Below the pieces are notes generated by a model. The model had not been told where the DNA came from. It did not search any database and was given only the letters and a program-made list of their open reading frames with translations. A DNA stretch of 64,000 nucleotides from Flavobacteriales bacterium (GTDB lineage: Bacteria > Bacteroidota > Bacteroidia > Flavobacteriales > UBA7312): assembly GCA_016779935.1 (NCBI GenBank), contig JADHMQ010000006.1, forward strand, positions 1-64,000, read 5' to 3'. This document shows, piece by piece, positions 36,285 through 45,185 of the stretch. The translations under genes were made by a program, and so were the position numbers. Positions within the stretch are counted from its first letter, which is position 1, and each line of letters begins with the position of its first letter.

Positions 36285-38113
36285 TGAATAATAAGTTTTT
36301 CAATTTGTGTAGTATTAGATATAGTAGTCATTTTTAAAATATAAACACCTTTAGAAAAAGCTGACACATCAATAGTCTGAGATGTAATAAAACCACTACT
36401 CAGCAACTGCTTACCACTTAAACTGTAAATATCTAATTTAAAAGACTCATCATTATCGATATATACAATATCCTTAGCAGGGTTTGGAAAGATAGAAAAT
36501 GAAGTCATTTCGAATTCAGTGCTATTAGATGGTGTTGATAAACTTCCAAAAACAGGACGAATCATCCAAGTACCATCACAATCTGCACAATTGGACTGCT
36601 GCCAACCCCCTCCTAAATTGTAATACATTCTTTCGTTATTTACTCTATTTCTATCGAGACCAATATTAACTATGTTTTCTGAGTATTGTTCCCACCCTAC
36701 AAAGACAGAGCCTGATACAACAATAGGATTTTCTAAAACATACTCGAAGAAACCATTCTTAGTACCTGTATATTCTGGATAAAAAATTTGACTCTCATAT
36801 AATTCTGTTGATGGTTCTCCTGACTGACTGCTCCACAACTTAATTCGAAATGCTATCCCATAAGAGTCTTCGTAGTTCTTTTCAAAATGTAACTGCACAG
36901 CCTTTAAGGTGTCTTGCTCAGCAATATTAAAAAGCATAGCCACCTTTCCTTGTTCAGAGTTAATCCCATATGACGCTTCGGCAGTACCATCATCCAAAGC
37001 ATAATAATTGTCAAAAACTTGAGTGAATCTTAGCGTATCGTTTTCTTGAAACAAACTATTATCATCAGTAGCTATTGACTGAATGATTGTATATGAATTA
37101 GTCTGTAAATCCTCAATAGCCGGCGGAAATGCACTTGTTTCTACTGTAATAGCAGTTGGTGAGTCATCTGAATACGAAAAATTAATATCAAGCGCAGGAA
37201 TCTCATCGTTTCTTGTTGGACCTGTTGAAGGATAGTGAAAAATTAAATCATCATTATAATCATAGATATCGTAACGATAGTCTACACTCTGAGCTGTACT
37301 GTAATTGTTTCTTATCCATGTATCCATATTATTGGACATATAGGCTGCTCTATTTTTATCAAAATGAGACCAAGGGATGGTGTAATAAAAATTAATCATC
37401 TGTGAGGTTTCATAGATAAAGGCAACATCTTCAACATCATTCAGTAAATTTATATCATCAGTTAGTAAGACATTGTCGATATGCCAATGATCAAAATTAC
37501 CAGAAAGGGTTGCCATATTATGAAACCTAAACTGAAAATCTGAATGAAGGTAAGCTAAATCAGAAATGGTATAATTTATTTTTGTGAAATCTGAAAGAGA
37601 GAAACCAACTGTGTCCCAAACAGTTTGCCAAACCAATGCAGTATCTAAAAATTGAACAGATAATTCATCATTATTTTCTGGCTCGTTACCATACCCCGTC
37701 GACTGAAGCAAAAATGAAAAGTACACATTATTATATGCTGATAAATCAATAGGATTAGATGTTAAGTAATCGGCATCTCCATGTGCTGTTTCTGATGCAT
37801 TATTTATTGGGTTACCTAATGAATCTAAACCGTCAAATGTAGCTACTCCAATATTGACAGGATTAATTGGGTAAGTATTATTTACAAATACATCTTTGTC
37901 TTGCCATAGTTCAACTTTTGGGTATCCTTTATAATTTGAAAAATCGTCAAAGAAAGGTAGTGTAACAATAGATTGGACTGAACTGATAGATTTTTTGGAA
38001 ATAGTAGATAATTGAGAATTATACTTCAAAGGACTAACTCTTTCCTGAGAAAAAAGAATAGTCGATAAAAGTATTGAAAGCAAAAGTGAGAAACTACTCT
38101 TCGTCATTATCAT
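36281..38113 (-). CDS. T9SS-exported protein of unknown function
   Basis: I recognise only the ends of this 610-residue protein. The start holds a signal peptide (SSFSLLLSILLSTILFSQ). The centre is beta-rich and full of Asp, Asn and aromatic residues, with a MAM/jelly-roll-like segment (NVYFSFLLQSTGYG to HWHIDNVLL, about 125-215) seen in many large secreted Flavobacteriia proteins. The last 80 residues (FSIFPNPAKDIV to KLIIQ) form a T9SS type A sorting domain. A surface or secreted protein is therefore likely. It overlaps the PASTA gene by 20 bases and rluD by four, a mixed operon with housekeeping and secreted products. Confidence 0.75.
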   Translation of the reverse strand: MIMTKSSFSLLLSILLSTILFSQERVSPLKYNSQLSTISKKSISSVQSIVTLPFFDDFSNYKGYPKVELWQDKDVFVNNTYPINPVNIGVATFDGLDSLGNPINNASETAHGDADYLTSNPIDLSAYNNVYFSFLLQSTGYGNEPENNDELSVQFLDTALVWQTVWDTVGFSLSDFTKINYTISDLAYLHSDFQFRFHNMATLSGNFDHWHIDNVLLTDDINLLNDVEDVAFIYETSQMINFYYTIPWSHFDKNRAAYMSNNMDTWIRNNYSTAQSVDYRYDIYDYNDDLIFHYPSTGPTRNDEIPALDINFSYSDDSPTAITVETSAFPPAIEDLQTNSYTIIQSIATDDNSLFQENDTLRFTQVFDNYYALDDGTAEASYGINSEQGKVAMLFNIAEQDTLKAVQLHFEKNYEDSYGIAFRIKLWSSQSGEPSTELYESQIFYPEYTGTKNGFFEYVLENPIVVSGSVFVGWEQYSENIVNIGLDRNRVNNERMYYNLGGGWQQSNCADCDGTWMIRPVFGSLSTPSNSTEFEMTSFSIFPNPAKDIVYIDNDESFKLDIYSLSGKQLLSSGFITSQTIDVSAFSKGVYILKMTTISNTTQIEKLIIQ

Positions 38114-38888
38114 CTGGTGATTTTAGGTAAATATCTACATTCATTCCTAAGTTAATCATTTTATTTTCTGAAGCCGTTGGACGTTGACGATAAATAACTG
38201 CAGTACTACTATCTGTTACATTATCATTATATAGCACAAGTCCAAGATTTATTGAATTCATTTGCAATAAAATTTCAGCATCCTCCTTAGTAAGCCCATT
38301 CAAATTGGGTAAATTTACCATTACATCACTTAATCCATTGCCAATTACTAAATCTACTTTAGAACCCACTGTTAAGAGTGTTCCAGAATCAATCTCTTTA
38401 CCATTTACTGACTGTCTAAGAACAACATTCTTTGCCATATCTGGCACAAACGATAGGTTGCCAGCAGATAAACCTATTGAGTTTAACTTAGAAATTGCTC
38501 TTCTTAAGGTTAAGTCTACTAGGTTGGGTAACTGAACCTCTTTCTTTTTCTTAGAGATAATGGTCAAATAAATTCTTCTATTTTCCTTTACAAAGGAACC
38601 CGCTTTGGGATTTTGATCAATTACACTTAAAGGAGGCATTTCCATATTAAAAACAGAATCCATTATGATATAATTCAATGATTTTGATTTTAAGATACTA
38701 TCTGCCTCATATATATTCAAACTATGTAAATCCGGCAATTCAATGAGTTCATCGTGGCGAGTGTAAAACCTTAGAAAAATTAACATAGATAATACAAGGA
38801 TGACAACAAAACCAATTGAATAAAAAAAGTTTTTGTAAAAAACTTTAGTCAATAAAAACTTCAGCCAAGTCGGATTATTGTTTTCCAT
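38094..38888 (-). CDS. PASTA-domain membrane protein
   Basis: The 264-residue protein has one membrane helix (FFYSIGFVVILVLSMLIFLRFY, about 19-41) and then three PASTA domains, starting near residues 50, 115 and 190. Each contains the pattern DLHSLNIYEADSIL, LVDLTLRRAISKL or LNGLTKEDAEILL. PASTA domains bind peptidoglycan-type ligands in Gram-positive kinases and PBPs; here they would lie in the periplasm with no kinase attached. Its divergent neighbour is ddl, which makes D-Ala-D-Ala, so a cell-wall link is plausible. A TATATTTG box lies 22 bases before the ATG. Its partner proteins are unknown. Confidence 0.88.
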   Translation of the reverse strand: MENNNPTWLKFLLTKVFYKNFFYSIGFVVILVLSMLIFLRFYTRHDELIELPDLHSLNIYEADSILKSKSLNYIIMDSVFNMEMPPLSVIDQNPKAGSFVKENRRIYLTIISKKKKEVQLPNLVDLTLRRAISKLNSIGLSAGNLSFVPDMAKNVVLRQSVNGKEIDSGTLLTVGSKVDLVIGNGLSDVMVNLPNLNGLTKEDAEILLQMNSINLGLVLYNDNVTDSSTAVIYRQRPTASENKMINLGMNVDIYLKSPDDNDEE

Positions 38889-38910
38889 AATTAGTAGTGA
38901 TAACGAAAAA

Positions 38911-38918
38911 CAAATATA
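38911..38918 (-). promoter_or_regulatory. TAnnTTTG box of the PASTA-rluD operon
   Basis: Minus-strand TATATTTG, 22 bases before the PASTA gene start, in the 83-base spacer shared with ddl. No clear TTG at the expected distance. Confidence 0.45.
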
Positions 38919-38958
38919 ATAATTATGAAAGGTGTGTCGTCTATATTTACTTTTAGTT

Positions 38959-38966
38959 TATTTTTG
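38959..38966 (+). promoter_or_regulatory. TAnnTTTG box of ddl, likely leaderless
   Basis: TATTTTTG ends five bases before the ddl ATG (38972), whose position is fixed by the conserved VVMGGYSAE close to the N-terminus. Confidence 0.45.
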
Positions 38967-38971
38967 AAATT

Positions 38972-39949
38972 ATGAAAGCTATTGCTGTAGTAATGGGCGG
39001 ATATTCTGCTGAGAAAATTATTTCCATGAAAAGTGGTGAGGTAGTCATGACATTTCTAGATAAGTCATTATACAAACCTTACGCTATTGTCATAGATGAA
39101 AAAGAATGGAAAATGATTGAAAATGACACATCCTACCCAGTTAATGAATCTGATTTTTCTGTTGAATTAAATGGGCAAAAAGTTGTTTTCGATGGTGTTT
39201 TCATTGCTGTACATGGTCCTCCTGGCGAAAATGGTATTCTTCAAAATTATCTAGACGCATTAAACATACCATATACATCATCTGGTGCAAAAGCGTCAGA
39301 GTTAAGTTTTGATAAAGGCAAATGCAATGACTTTTTAAGGCAAAACAACATTCCTTGTGCCAAATCAGTTCTTTTAAAGAAAAATGAAACTATTCAGCAA
39401 GAAATTGTTATAAATATCCTAAGCTTACCCTGTTTTGTAAAACCAAATTCAAATGGAAGCAGTTTTGGAATCAGTAAAGTGTCACGTATTGATGAGCTAG
39501 TTCCTGCCATAGAAAAAGCATTTATTCATGACGATAATGTTTTGATAGAATCATTTTTATCAGGTACTGAGGTGACATGTGGAGTTCATAATTTTAATAG
39601 CGACATTCAAACCTTACCCATTACCGAAATAGTAAGTGAAAATGACTTCTTTGATTTTGAAGCCAAATACGAAGGTAAATCAAAAGAAATTACTCCAGCA
39701 AGAATAAGTGAAGATACTGCTAGAAAAGTATCTGAAAGAGCTATTGAAGTGTATAGACTTTTGAAGCTTAATGGAATAGCACGTATAGATTTCATCATAA
39801 CTAATGGTGAACCCTTTGTAATAGAAGCAAATACAGTTCCTGGTTTATCCAAAGAAAGTATTATTCCTCAACAAGCTAAAGCGATGGGCATGAGCTTAAC
39901 AGAGTTGTTCAACAAATCTGTTGACCATATGTTTAAAGGAAATTATTGA
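38972..39949 (+). CDS. ddl: D-alanine--D-alanine ligase
   Basis: This 325-residue ATP-grasp enzyme joins two D-alanines for peptidoglycan precursor synthesis. Motifs: VMGGYSAEKIISMKSG at the N-terminus, AVHGPPGENGILQ (about 86-98), YTSSGAKASELSFDK (about 108-122), PCFVKPNSNGSSFGISKV (about 152-169) and the C-terminal IARIDFII with FVIEANTVPGLS, which holds the metal ligands Asp, Glu and Asn. Length is typical. It is divergent from the PASTA gene and ends in a seven-base overlap with the convergent aroQ. Cytoplasmic. Confidence 0.96.
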   Translation: MKAIAVVMGGYSAEKIISMKSGEVVMTFLDKSLYKPYAIVIDEKEWKMIENDTSYPVNESDFSVELNGQKVVFDGVFIAVHGPPGENGILQNYLDALNIPYTSSGAKASELSFDKGKCNDFLRQNNIPCAKSVLLKKNETIQQEIVINILSLPCFVKPNSNGSSFGISKVSRIDELVPAIEKAFIHDDNVLIESFLSGTEVTCGVHNFNSDIQTLPITEIVSENDFFDFEAKYEGKSKEITPARISEDTARKVSERAIEVYRLLKLNGIARIDFIITNGEPFVIEANTVPGLSKESIIPQQAKAMGMSLTELFNKSVDHMFKGNY

Positions 39950-40359
39950 ATTAGGCTTTCTAAAGCCAATCGGTAACTATCTAATCCAAAACCACAAATA
40001 TTCCCCTTGCAAAAAGGAGCAATTAAAGATTTTCTTCTAAACTCTTCTCTTGCATAAATGTTCGAAATATGAACTTCTATCACAGCAGACTTTATGGATG
40101 ATATAGCATCGGCAATAGCCACTGAAGTATGTGTATAGCCTCCTGCATTTAAAATGATAGCGTCTAATTCAAATCCCTTTTGGTGTAAAAAATTAATTAG
40201 CTCACCTTCAACATTACTCTGAAAATAAGTTAAATTTACAGTTGAGTAATCAGCCGATAATTTTGCGAAATAATCGTTAAATGAAAGTTCGCCATAAATA
40301 TCCGTCTGCCTTACTCCTAATAAATTTAAATTTGGACCATTAACAATTGCTACATTCAT
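39943..40359 (-). CDS. aroQ: Type II 3-dehydroquinate dehydratase
   Basis: The 138-residue protein catalyses the third step of the shikimate pathway. The N-terminus VAIVNGPNLNLLGVRQTDIYG is the family signature. The catalytic Tyr lies in DIYGELSF, and NAGGYTHTSVAIADAI and VIEVHISNIYAREEFRRKS are conserved active-site segments. It ends soon after GFGLDSYRLAL. The start is certain because the conserved motif begins at residue 3. Its TACTTTTG promoter box is only four bases upstream. It overlaps ddl tail to tail and diverges from xerD with a 16-base spacer. Confidence 0.95.
   Translation of the reverse strand: MNVAIVNGPNLNLLGVRQTDIYGELSFNDYFAKLSADYSTVNLTYFQSNVEGELINFLHQKGFELDAIILNAGGYTHTSVAIADAISSIKSAVIEVHISNIYAREEFRRKSLIAPFCKGNICGFGLDSYRLALESLIQ
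40327..40334 (+). promoter_or_regulatory. TAnnTTTG box before xerD
   Basis: TAAATTTG lies inside the aroQ coding region on the opposite strand, 41 bases before the xerD ATG. This is a candidate only, since AT-rich coding sequence can match by chance. Confidence 0.3.
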
Positions 40360-40363
40360 AGTA

Positions 40364-40371
40364 CAAAAGTA
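40364..40371 (-). promoter_or_regulatory. TAnnTTTG box of aroQ, likely leaderless
   Basis: Minus-strand TACTTTTG ends four bases before the aroQ start codon, within the 16-base spacer between aroQ and xerD. It leaves no space for a ribosome-binding leader. Confidence 0.5.
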
Positions 40372-40375
40372 ATCA

Positions 40376-41275
40376 ATGAGTTGGAAAAATTACATAAATG
40401 GTTTTCGTTCTTTCCTTATGCTAGAACGTTCACTGTCTGAAAACTCTGTTGAAGCGTACATTAGAGACGTCAATAAACTGGTTGATTACCTTTCTATAAA
40501 TAGCATTAAAAAATCTCCCAAAGAACTTACATCAAAAGATATTTCAACATTTATACAATGGATTGTAAAACTGGGAATAAGTGCCAATTCTCAGGCTAGA
40601 CTTCTTTCAGGAATTAAAGCATTCTATAAATATTTAATCTTAGAAGAAATTATTGATAAAGACCCAACGCTTCTGATTGAAGGTCCAAAAAAAGGCTTAA
40701 AATTACCTGAAACTCTAAGCACTGATGAAATTGATAATCTAATCAAAAGCATTGATTTAAGTCATCCGCAAGGACAACGAAATAAGGCTATTATTGAAAC
40801 TCTCTACGGATGTGGACTCAGAGTGTCTGAATTAATCAATCTAAAAATCACAAATTGGTTTAGAAAAGATGGTTTCATAAAGGTTGTTGGCAAAGGAGAT
40901 AAAGAACGTCTTGTTCCAATTGGGAAACTTACAGAGGGTGTTCTTAAAATATATGTAGATGAAATTCGTGTCCATCAAAAAATTAATAAGGGTTGCGAAG
41001 ATTTTGTTTTTCTAAACAGACGAGGAAATCAGCTTAGCAGAGTAATGGTATTTACTATTGTTAAAGATTTAGCCGAAAAAACTGGAATCAAAAAAAATAT
41101 TAGTCCTCATACCTTCCGACATAGTTTTGCCACTGAACTCATCCAAAGAGGTGCAAACTTAAGGGCTGTTCAAGAAATGTTAGGACACGAATCTATAAAT
41201 ACGACCCAACTGTATACACACATTGATAGAGAGTTTTTACGTGAATCTATTATTACACATCATCCACGCTCTTGA
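40376..41275 (+). CDS. xerD: Tyrosine recombinase XerD
   Basis: The 299-residue protein resolves chromosome dimers at dif sites with a partner XerC. The N-terminal SAM-like domain (ERSLSENSVEAYIRDVNKLV, residues 17-36) and the C-terminal catalytic domain are complete. Catalytic residues: Arg in CGLRVSELINL, Lys in VGKGDKERLVPI, HTFRHSFATEL, LGHESINTTQLYTH with the final His and nucleophile Tyr. The assignment to XerD rather than XerC is from overall appearance and gene context. Its stop overlaps the TTG start of the MFS gene. No attachment site or mobile element is next to it, so it is the chromosomal resolvase, not a phage integrase. Confidence 0.92.
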   Translation: MSWKNYINGFRSFLMLERSLSENSVEAYIRDVNKLVDYLSINSIKKSPKELTSKDISTFIQWIVKLGISANSQARLLSGIKAFYKYLILEEIIDKDPTLLIEGPKKGLKLPETLSTDEIDNLIKSIDLSHPQGQRNKAIIETLYGCGLRVSELINLKITNWFRKDGFIKVVGKGDKERLVPIGKLTEGVLKIYVDEIRVHQKINKGCEDFVFLNRRGNQLSRVMVFTIVKDLAEKTGIKKNISPHTFRHSFATELIQRGANLRAVQEMLGHESINTTQLYTHIDREFLRESIITHHPRS

Positions 41276-42444
41276 CAGTTTACTCTAACATATGGAAGCT
41301 TTATGTCATAAAAGGATTACGATGGTTTATGATAATTATGCCAATCATCGTTATTTTCTTTCAGGAAAATGGACTAAACCTCAAGGAAGTAATGATTCTA
41401 CAAGGTGTATATTCTCTGATGGTTGCCTTAATGGAAATTCCCTCTGGTTACCTAGCAGATGTATTTGGAAGAAAACATACCCTCACATTAGGAGCAATAT
41501 TAGCCTTTATTGGGTTTTTGATACTTAGTCTTTCATATACATTTTGGCCATTTTTTATTGGAGAAATTATATTGGGAGTTGGTGCAAGTTTTATCTCTGG
41601 TGCTGACTCCGCTTTATTGTACGATTCTCTTCTGGAAAGTGATAAAGAAAGTGATTACACAAAAGTTGAAGGAAGAGCATACGGAATTGGCAACTTTTCT
41701 GAAGCATTAGCAGGTATTTGTGGTGGTTTATTAGCCGATATATCATTACGCTACCCACTATACTTTCAAGTCTTTATTGCGGCTTTAATTATTCCACTGA
41801 CATTCTCATTAATCGAGCCTAAATCTCATAAAGAAAATTTACTTCCTAAAAGCTTTAAGGCAGTATGGGAAGTCGTCAAACTCTCACTTTTTGAAAACAA
41901 GCTATTAAAGTGGTTGATTATTTTATCATCAATAATTGGTTTTGCTACACTGTCTTTAGCATGGTTTGCACAGCCCTATTTTAAAAGTATTGATTTACCC
42001 ATTAAATATTTCGGCTTTGCTTGGGCAATACTTAATTTAAGTACTGGATTTTCCTCCATGAATGCTTACAGGTTTGATTCTATTTTTTCAAAAAAGAATC
42101 TAACTTTTTTTATTTCAATTGGCATAAGCATACCCATACTATTACTTTCAAGCTCGACCCCTACTATTGGATTATTCATGATATTTTTTATTTATATTAT
42201 CAGAGGAATCGCAACACCAGTTCTTAGGAATTTTATAAATGAAATTACAGAGTCTAATGTAAGAGCTACAGTTTTATCTATTCGTAGTTTTTGTATTAGA
42301 ATTACATTCTCAATATTCGCCCCCTTAATGGGATGGGTAGCTGATTTTTATTCTCTTCAAGAAAGTTTTATAATTTTAGGAATTCTAGTACTTTCAGTGA
42401 GTATAATTTCGTGCTTTAAGCTTATGAGATTATCTAATAATTAA
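41272..42444 (+). CDS. MFS transporter
   Basis: The 390-residue protein has about 12 predicted membrane helices with the Major Facilitator signature loop GYLADVFGRKHTLTLGA (about residues 59-75). It is of the length and N-terminal style of a drug/metabolite exporter or sugar porter. I chose the TTG at 41272, which overlaps the xerD stop, because it completes the first amphipathic segment (NIWKLYVIKGLRW). The ATG at 41329 is the alternative and would still leave a full first helix. Substrate unknown. Confidence 0.82.
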   Translation: MTVYSNIWKLYVIKGLRWFMIIMPIIVIFFQENGLNLKEVMILQGVYSLMVALMEIPSGYLADVFGRKHTLTLGAILAFIGFLILSLSYTFWPFFIGEIILGVGASFISGADSALLYDSLLESDKESDYTKVEGRAYGIGNFSEALAGICGGLLADISLRYPLYFQVFIAALIIPLTFSLIEPKSHKENLLPKSFKAVWEVVKLSLFENKLLKWLIILSSIIGFATLSLAWFAQPYFKSIDLPIKYFGFAWAILNLSTGFSSMNAYRFDSIFSKKNLTFFISIGISIPILLLSSSTPTIGLFMIFFIYIIRGIATPVLRNFINEITESNVRATVLSIRSFCIRITFSIFAPLMGWVADFYSLQESFIILGILVLSVSIISCFKLMRLSNN

Positions 42445-43872
42445 TTGCTGTGATAATTGATGTGACTTTATGTTAATAAAATAAATACCTTCATTTAAAG
42501 ACGATACATCAATACTATTATCAAAAGTTGATAGACTCATGACCAAACGTCCACTTACATCTAAAATATCAATATCCTTTTCTCCATTAAGATTTATATA
42601 AAGGATATTCGAAGTAGGATTTGGAAATACAAAATCAACATTAGAGAAATTCTCTAATCCGCTAGTGTTACAATCAATTAAAAAATCAAAAGTGTTAAAA
42701 GAGTTATCCACTAACTCTGACATAATATTCACACTAAACTCAAGATTAGTTGGAACAGGGTTAACAAAAACGCCTTCCAATGATATACTTAAACTATTTC
42801 CAGAGGTGTAGGAATTATCATCACTTGGAGGTACTATTGATATTATAATTCCGGCATCACTAGAATTTTCAATATCAAAGTAGCCATCATTTATCTGGCT
42901 TTCAATGTTAAACAAAGCAATCTTAGCCTTATTATCATTAATAATATCATGAACTAACAATGAATATTGATTATTGATAAATCCATTAATGCCAGTTATT
43001 CCTACTGCTGAACCAACAAGCTGATCTTCACTCAAATTAGAAACATCAAAACGACCACTATTAGAAGTTACCATAGTAGATTGTATATCAGGCTCGTTAG
43101 TGTCTTGCTCAATATTTAGTGAAATATCCGACAATTCCTCACACTCTAAAGTGCTAATTTCTATTAAAATTTCTGGAGAAAAGGCCTGAGGAATAAATTC
43201 TCCGACATAAAAGGTATCCAATTCTGACCAATCAGAATAATAACTAGCGTTTTCTGAGCAATACGCTTGAACCCTCCACTCGTAATAATTATCTGGTGAT
43301 AAATTACCCATCATATTAGAATTTACAGTACTATCCATATCTGCAAGTACTGTCCATTCAGTTTCAGAAAGAAGTTTGAAATTTAAGATGAAATGGTCTA
43401 CCCCCATACCAAGCATTGAATCCCAATGACCAACAGCAAAACCGTTGTTTTGAAGAGCAATTATATCACTAACTATTAAACTAGTTGGAGACGGACAATC
43501 AATATATGCAGAAGTTGTAAAGGTATCCAAAACAGACCATTCTGCTTCATCTTGAAAATTTTCAGAACAAAATGCAACTACACTCCACACATAAGTTGTA
43601 TTATAGTCAAGCGGCCCTATTGTTCTACTCACAGAAGTACTATCAAGATTAGATAAATTATTCCATACCAACGAATCTACTTGCTTATACTTAATCAAAA
43701 AATCTTCAACACCAGTTCCTAACATTGAATCCCAATGACCGTCTACAAAAGCTGCAGTAGAGTTAAAGACGTAGTTGTCAGTACTAAGACCAGTCGCTTG
43801 AGGACAATCCTGAGCAAATAAAAATGAATAAAATGATAGTGATAACGATATCGCCAGTAAAATATGCTTCAT
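42430..43872 (-). CDS. T9SS-exported protein with two fibronectin III-like repeats
   Basis: I start it at 43872, where a normal signal peptide begins (KHILLAISLSLSFYSFLFAQ); the longer frame to 43941 adds a non-signal extension overlapping the next spacer. Two copies of a fibronectin III-like unit follow, each with GHWDSMLG (about 48 and 151) and an ending like YVWSVVAFCSENFQD or YEWRVQAYCSENASY. A cohesin-like segment (about 235-390) precedes the T9SS sorting domain (NVDFVFPNPTSNIL to the end). The protein is probably a surface adhesive or scaffold. It overlaps the MFS gene by 15 bases tail to tail. Confidence 0.8.
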   Translation of the reverse strand: MKHILLAISLSLSFYSFLFAQDCPQATGLSTDNYVFNSTAAFVDGHWDSMLGTGVEDFLIKYKQVDSLVWNNLSNLDSTSVSRTIGPLDYNTTYVWSVVAFCSENFQDEAEWSVLDTFTTSAYIDCPSPTSLIVSDIIALQNNGFAVGHWDSMLGMGVDHFILNFKLLSETEWTVLADMDSTVNSNMMGNLSPDNYYEWRVQAYCSENASYYSDWSELDTFYVGEFIPQAFSPEILIEISTLECEELSDISLNIEQDTNEPDIQSTMVTSNSGRFDVSNLSEDQLVGSAVGITGINGFINNQYSLLVHDIINDNKAKIALFNIESQINDGYFDIENSSDAGIIISIVPPSDDNSYTSGNSLSISLEGVFVNPVPTNLEFSVNIMSELVDNSFNTFDFLIDCNTSGLENFSNVDFVFPNPTSNILYINLNGEKDIDILDVSGRLVMSLSTFDNSIDVSSLNEGIYFINIKSHQLSQQLIIR

Positions 43873-43898
43873 TATATGGTTAGGTAAAGTGTTATTAA

Positions 43899-43906
43899 CA
43901 AAGATA
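43899..43906 (-). promoter_or_regulatory. TAnnTTTG box of the fibronectin III-like T9SS gene
   Basis: Minus-strand TATCTTTG, 26 bases before the chosen ATG at 43872. It supports the shorter start, since it would lie inside the coding region of the longer frame. Confidence 0.45.
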
Positions 43907-43961
43907 GACATAAATGATAAAAAATCATAAATCTCATTCAATATTTAGACCTACATTTTAT

Positions 43962-43969
43962 TACTTTTG
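43962..43969 (+). promoter_or_regulatory. TAnnTTTG box of the aminotransferase gene
   Basis: TACTTTTG, 22 bases before the ATG at 43992. It supports this start over the in-frame ATG at 43914, which lies upstream of the box. Confidence 0.45.
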
Positions 43970-43991
43970 TTGGCATAACTTTTACACAACA

Positions 43992-45185
43992 ATGAAACAA
44001 GTATCAAACCGATTATTACAACTTTCAGAATCAGCCACATTAGCTATGGCAAGAATGAGCCGTGAGCTTAAAGCCCAGGGGCATGATGTTATTGCATTAA
44101 GCCTAGGAGAACCAGATTTTGACACGCCAGATTTTATAAAAGAATCGGCAAAAAATGCTATTGACAATAACTTTTCTCATTATACCCCTGTTCCAGGCTT
44201 AATTGAGTTAAGAGAAGCCATCTGCCACAAATTAAAACGTGATAATCAACTTGATTTCACCCCTAATCAAATTGTTGTCTCTACAGGTGCTAAGCAATCA
44301 ATTGCTAATGTTTGTTTGAGTTTGCTTAACAATGGAGACGAAGTTCTATTACCTGCTCCTTATTGGGTAAGCTATTATGAGCTCGTTAAACTTGGAGAAG
44401 CTACACCAATTGTTATTGAAAGTGATATTGACAATGACTTCAAGATAAGTCCAGAGCAATTGGAAAAAGCCATTACTCCAAAAACTAAAATGATGATTTT
44501 TAGTTCACCGTGTAATCCTAGCGGAACGGTTTACACAAAATCAGAACTTGAATCACTTGCTGCAGTTCTTGCTAAACATCCAAATGTGTATGTAATTAGT
44601 GATGAGATATATGAACTCATCAATTTTGGAGTTGAACATTACAGTATGGCAAAAATTGAATCTATCAAAGACAGAGTCATTACCGTTAATGGTGTTTCAA
44701 AAGGATTTGCTATGACTGGCTGGAGAGTTGGCTACATAGCTGCCCCACAATGGATTGCAGATGCTTGTAACAAGATTCAAGGACAAGTCACTTCAGCAAC
44801 ATGTGCAATTGCTCAAAAAGCAACAGAAACCGCCATGCTTGCTGATCCGTCAGAAATTGAAAATATGAAATTGGCTTTTCATAAAAGAAGGGATTTGATG
44901 CTAAATATGCTGAATGATATTCAAGGTGTAAACACAAACACTCCGGATGGTGCATTTTATATTTTCCCTGACGTTTCTCACTATTTTGGAAAATCAGATG
45001 GAAGCAAAACTATCAATAATTCATCAGACTTTTGTATGTACCTATTAAATGATGCTCACGTGGCTCTAGTAGCTGGAGAAGCATTTGGATCGCCTAACTG
45101 TGTGAGAATATCATATGCTGCTTCAGAAGAAAACCTTATTGAAGCTGTAAGTAGAATAAAAAAATCATTAGAAAAACTAAACTAA
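43992..45185 (+). CDS. PLP-dependent class I aspartate aminotransferase
   Basis: The 397-residue enzyme transfers amino groups between amino acids and 2-oxo acids, most likely aspartate and 2-oxoglutarate. The start at 43992 gives KQVSNRLLQLSESATLAMARMSREL, the normal N-terminus. PLP contacts include STGAKQSIANV, FSSPCNPSGTVY (Asn of NPSG), SDEIYELINF (Asp) and Lys237 in GVSKGFAMTGWRVGY. The C-terminal CVRISYAASEENL has the substrate carboxylate-binding Arg. It is followed directly by the rfaE1 gene with no gap. Confidence 0.92.
   Translation: MKQVSNRLLQLSESATLAMARMSRELKAQGHDVIALSLGEPDFDTPDFIKESAKNAIDNNFSHYTPVPGLIELREAICHKLKRDNQLDFTPNQIVVSTGAKQSIANVCLSLLNNGDEVLLPAPYWVSYYELVKLGEATPIVIESDIDNDFKISPEQLEKAITPKTKMMIFSSPCNPSGTVYTKSELESLAAVLAKHPNVYVISDEIYELINFGVEHYSMAKIESIKDRVITVNGVSKGFAMTGWRVGYIAAPQWIADACNKIQGQVTSATCAIAQKATETAMLADPSEIENMKLAFHKRRDLMLNMLNDIQGVNTNTPDGAFYIFPDVSHYFGKSDGSKTINNSSDFCMYLLNDAHVALVAGEAFGSPNCVRISYAASEENLIEAVSRIKKSLEKLN

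Noticed and set aside
40376-41275. XerD as an integrase of a mobile element
   Set aside because: Complete housekeeping-type recombinase between aroQ and an MFS gene, with no tRNA target, att-like direct repeats or phage genes.
43873-43991. Longer N-termini for the fibronectin III-like protein and for the aminotransferase
   Set aside because: Both extended frames overlap each other head to head. They lack a signal peptide or conserved residues at the new ends, and each contains the other gene's spacer and promoter box.
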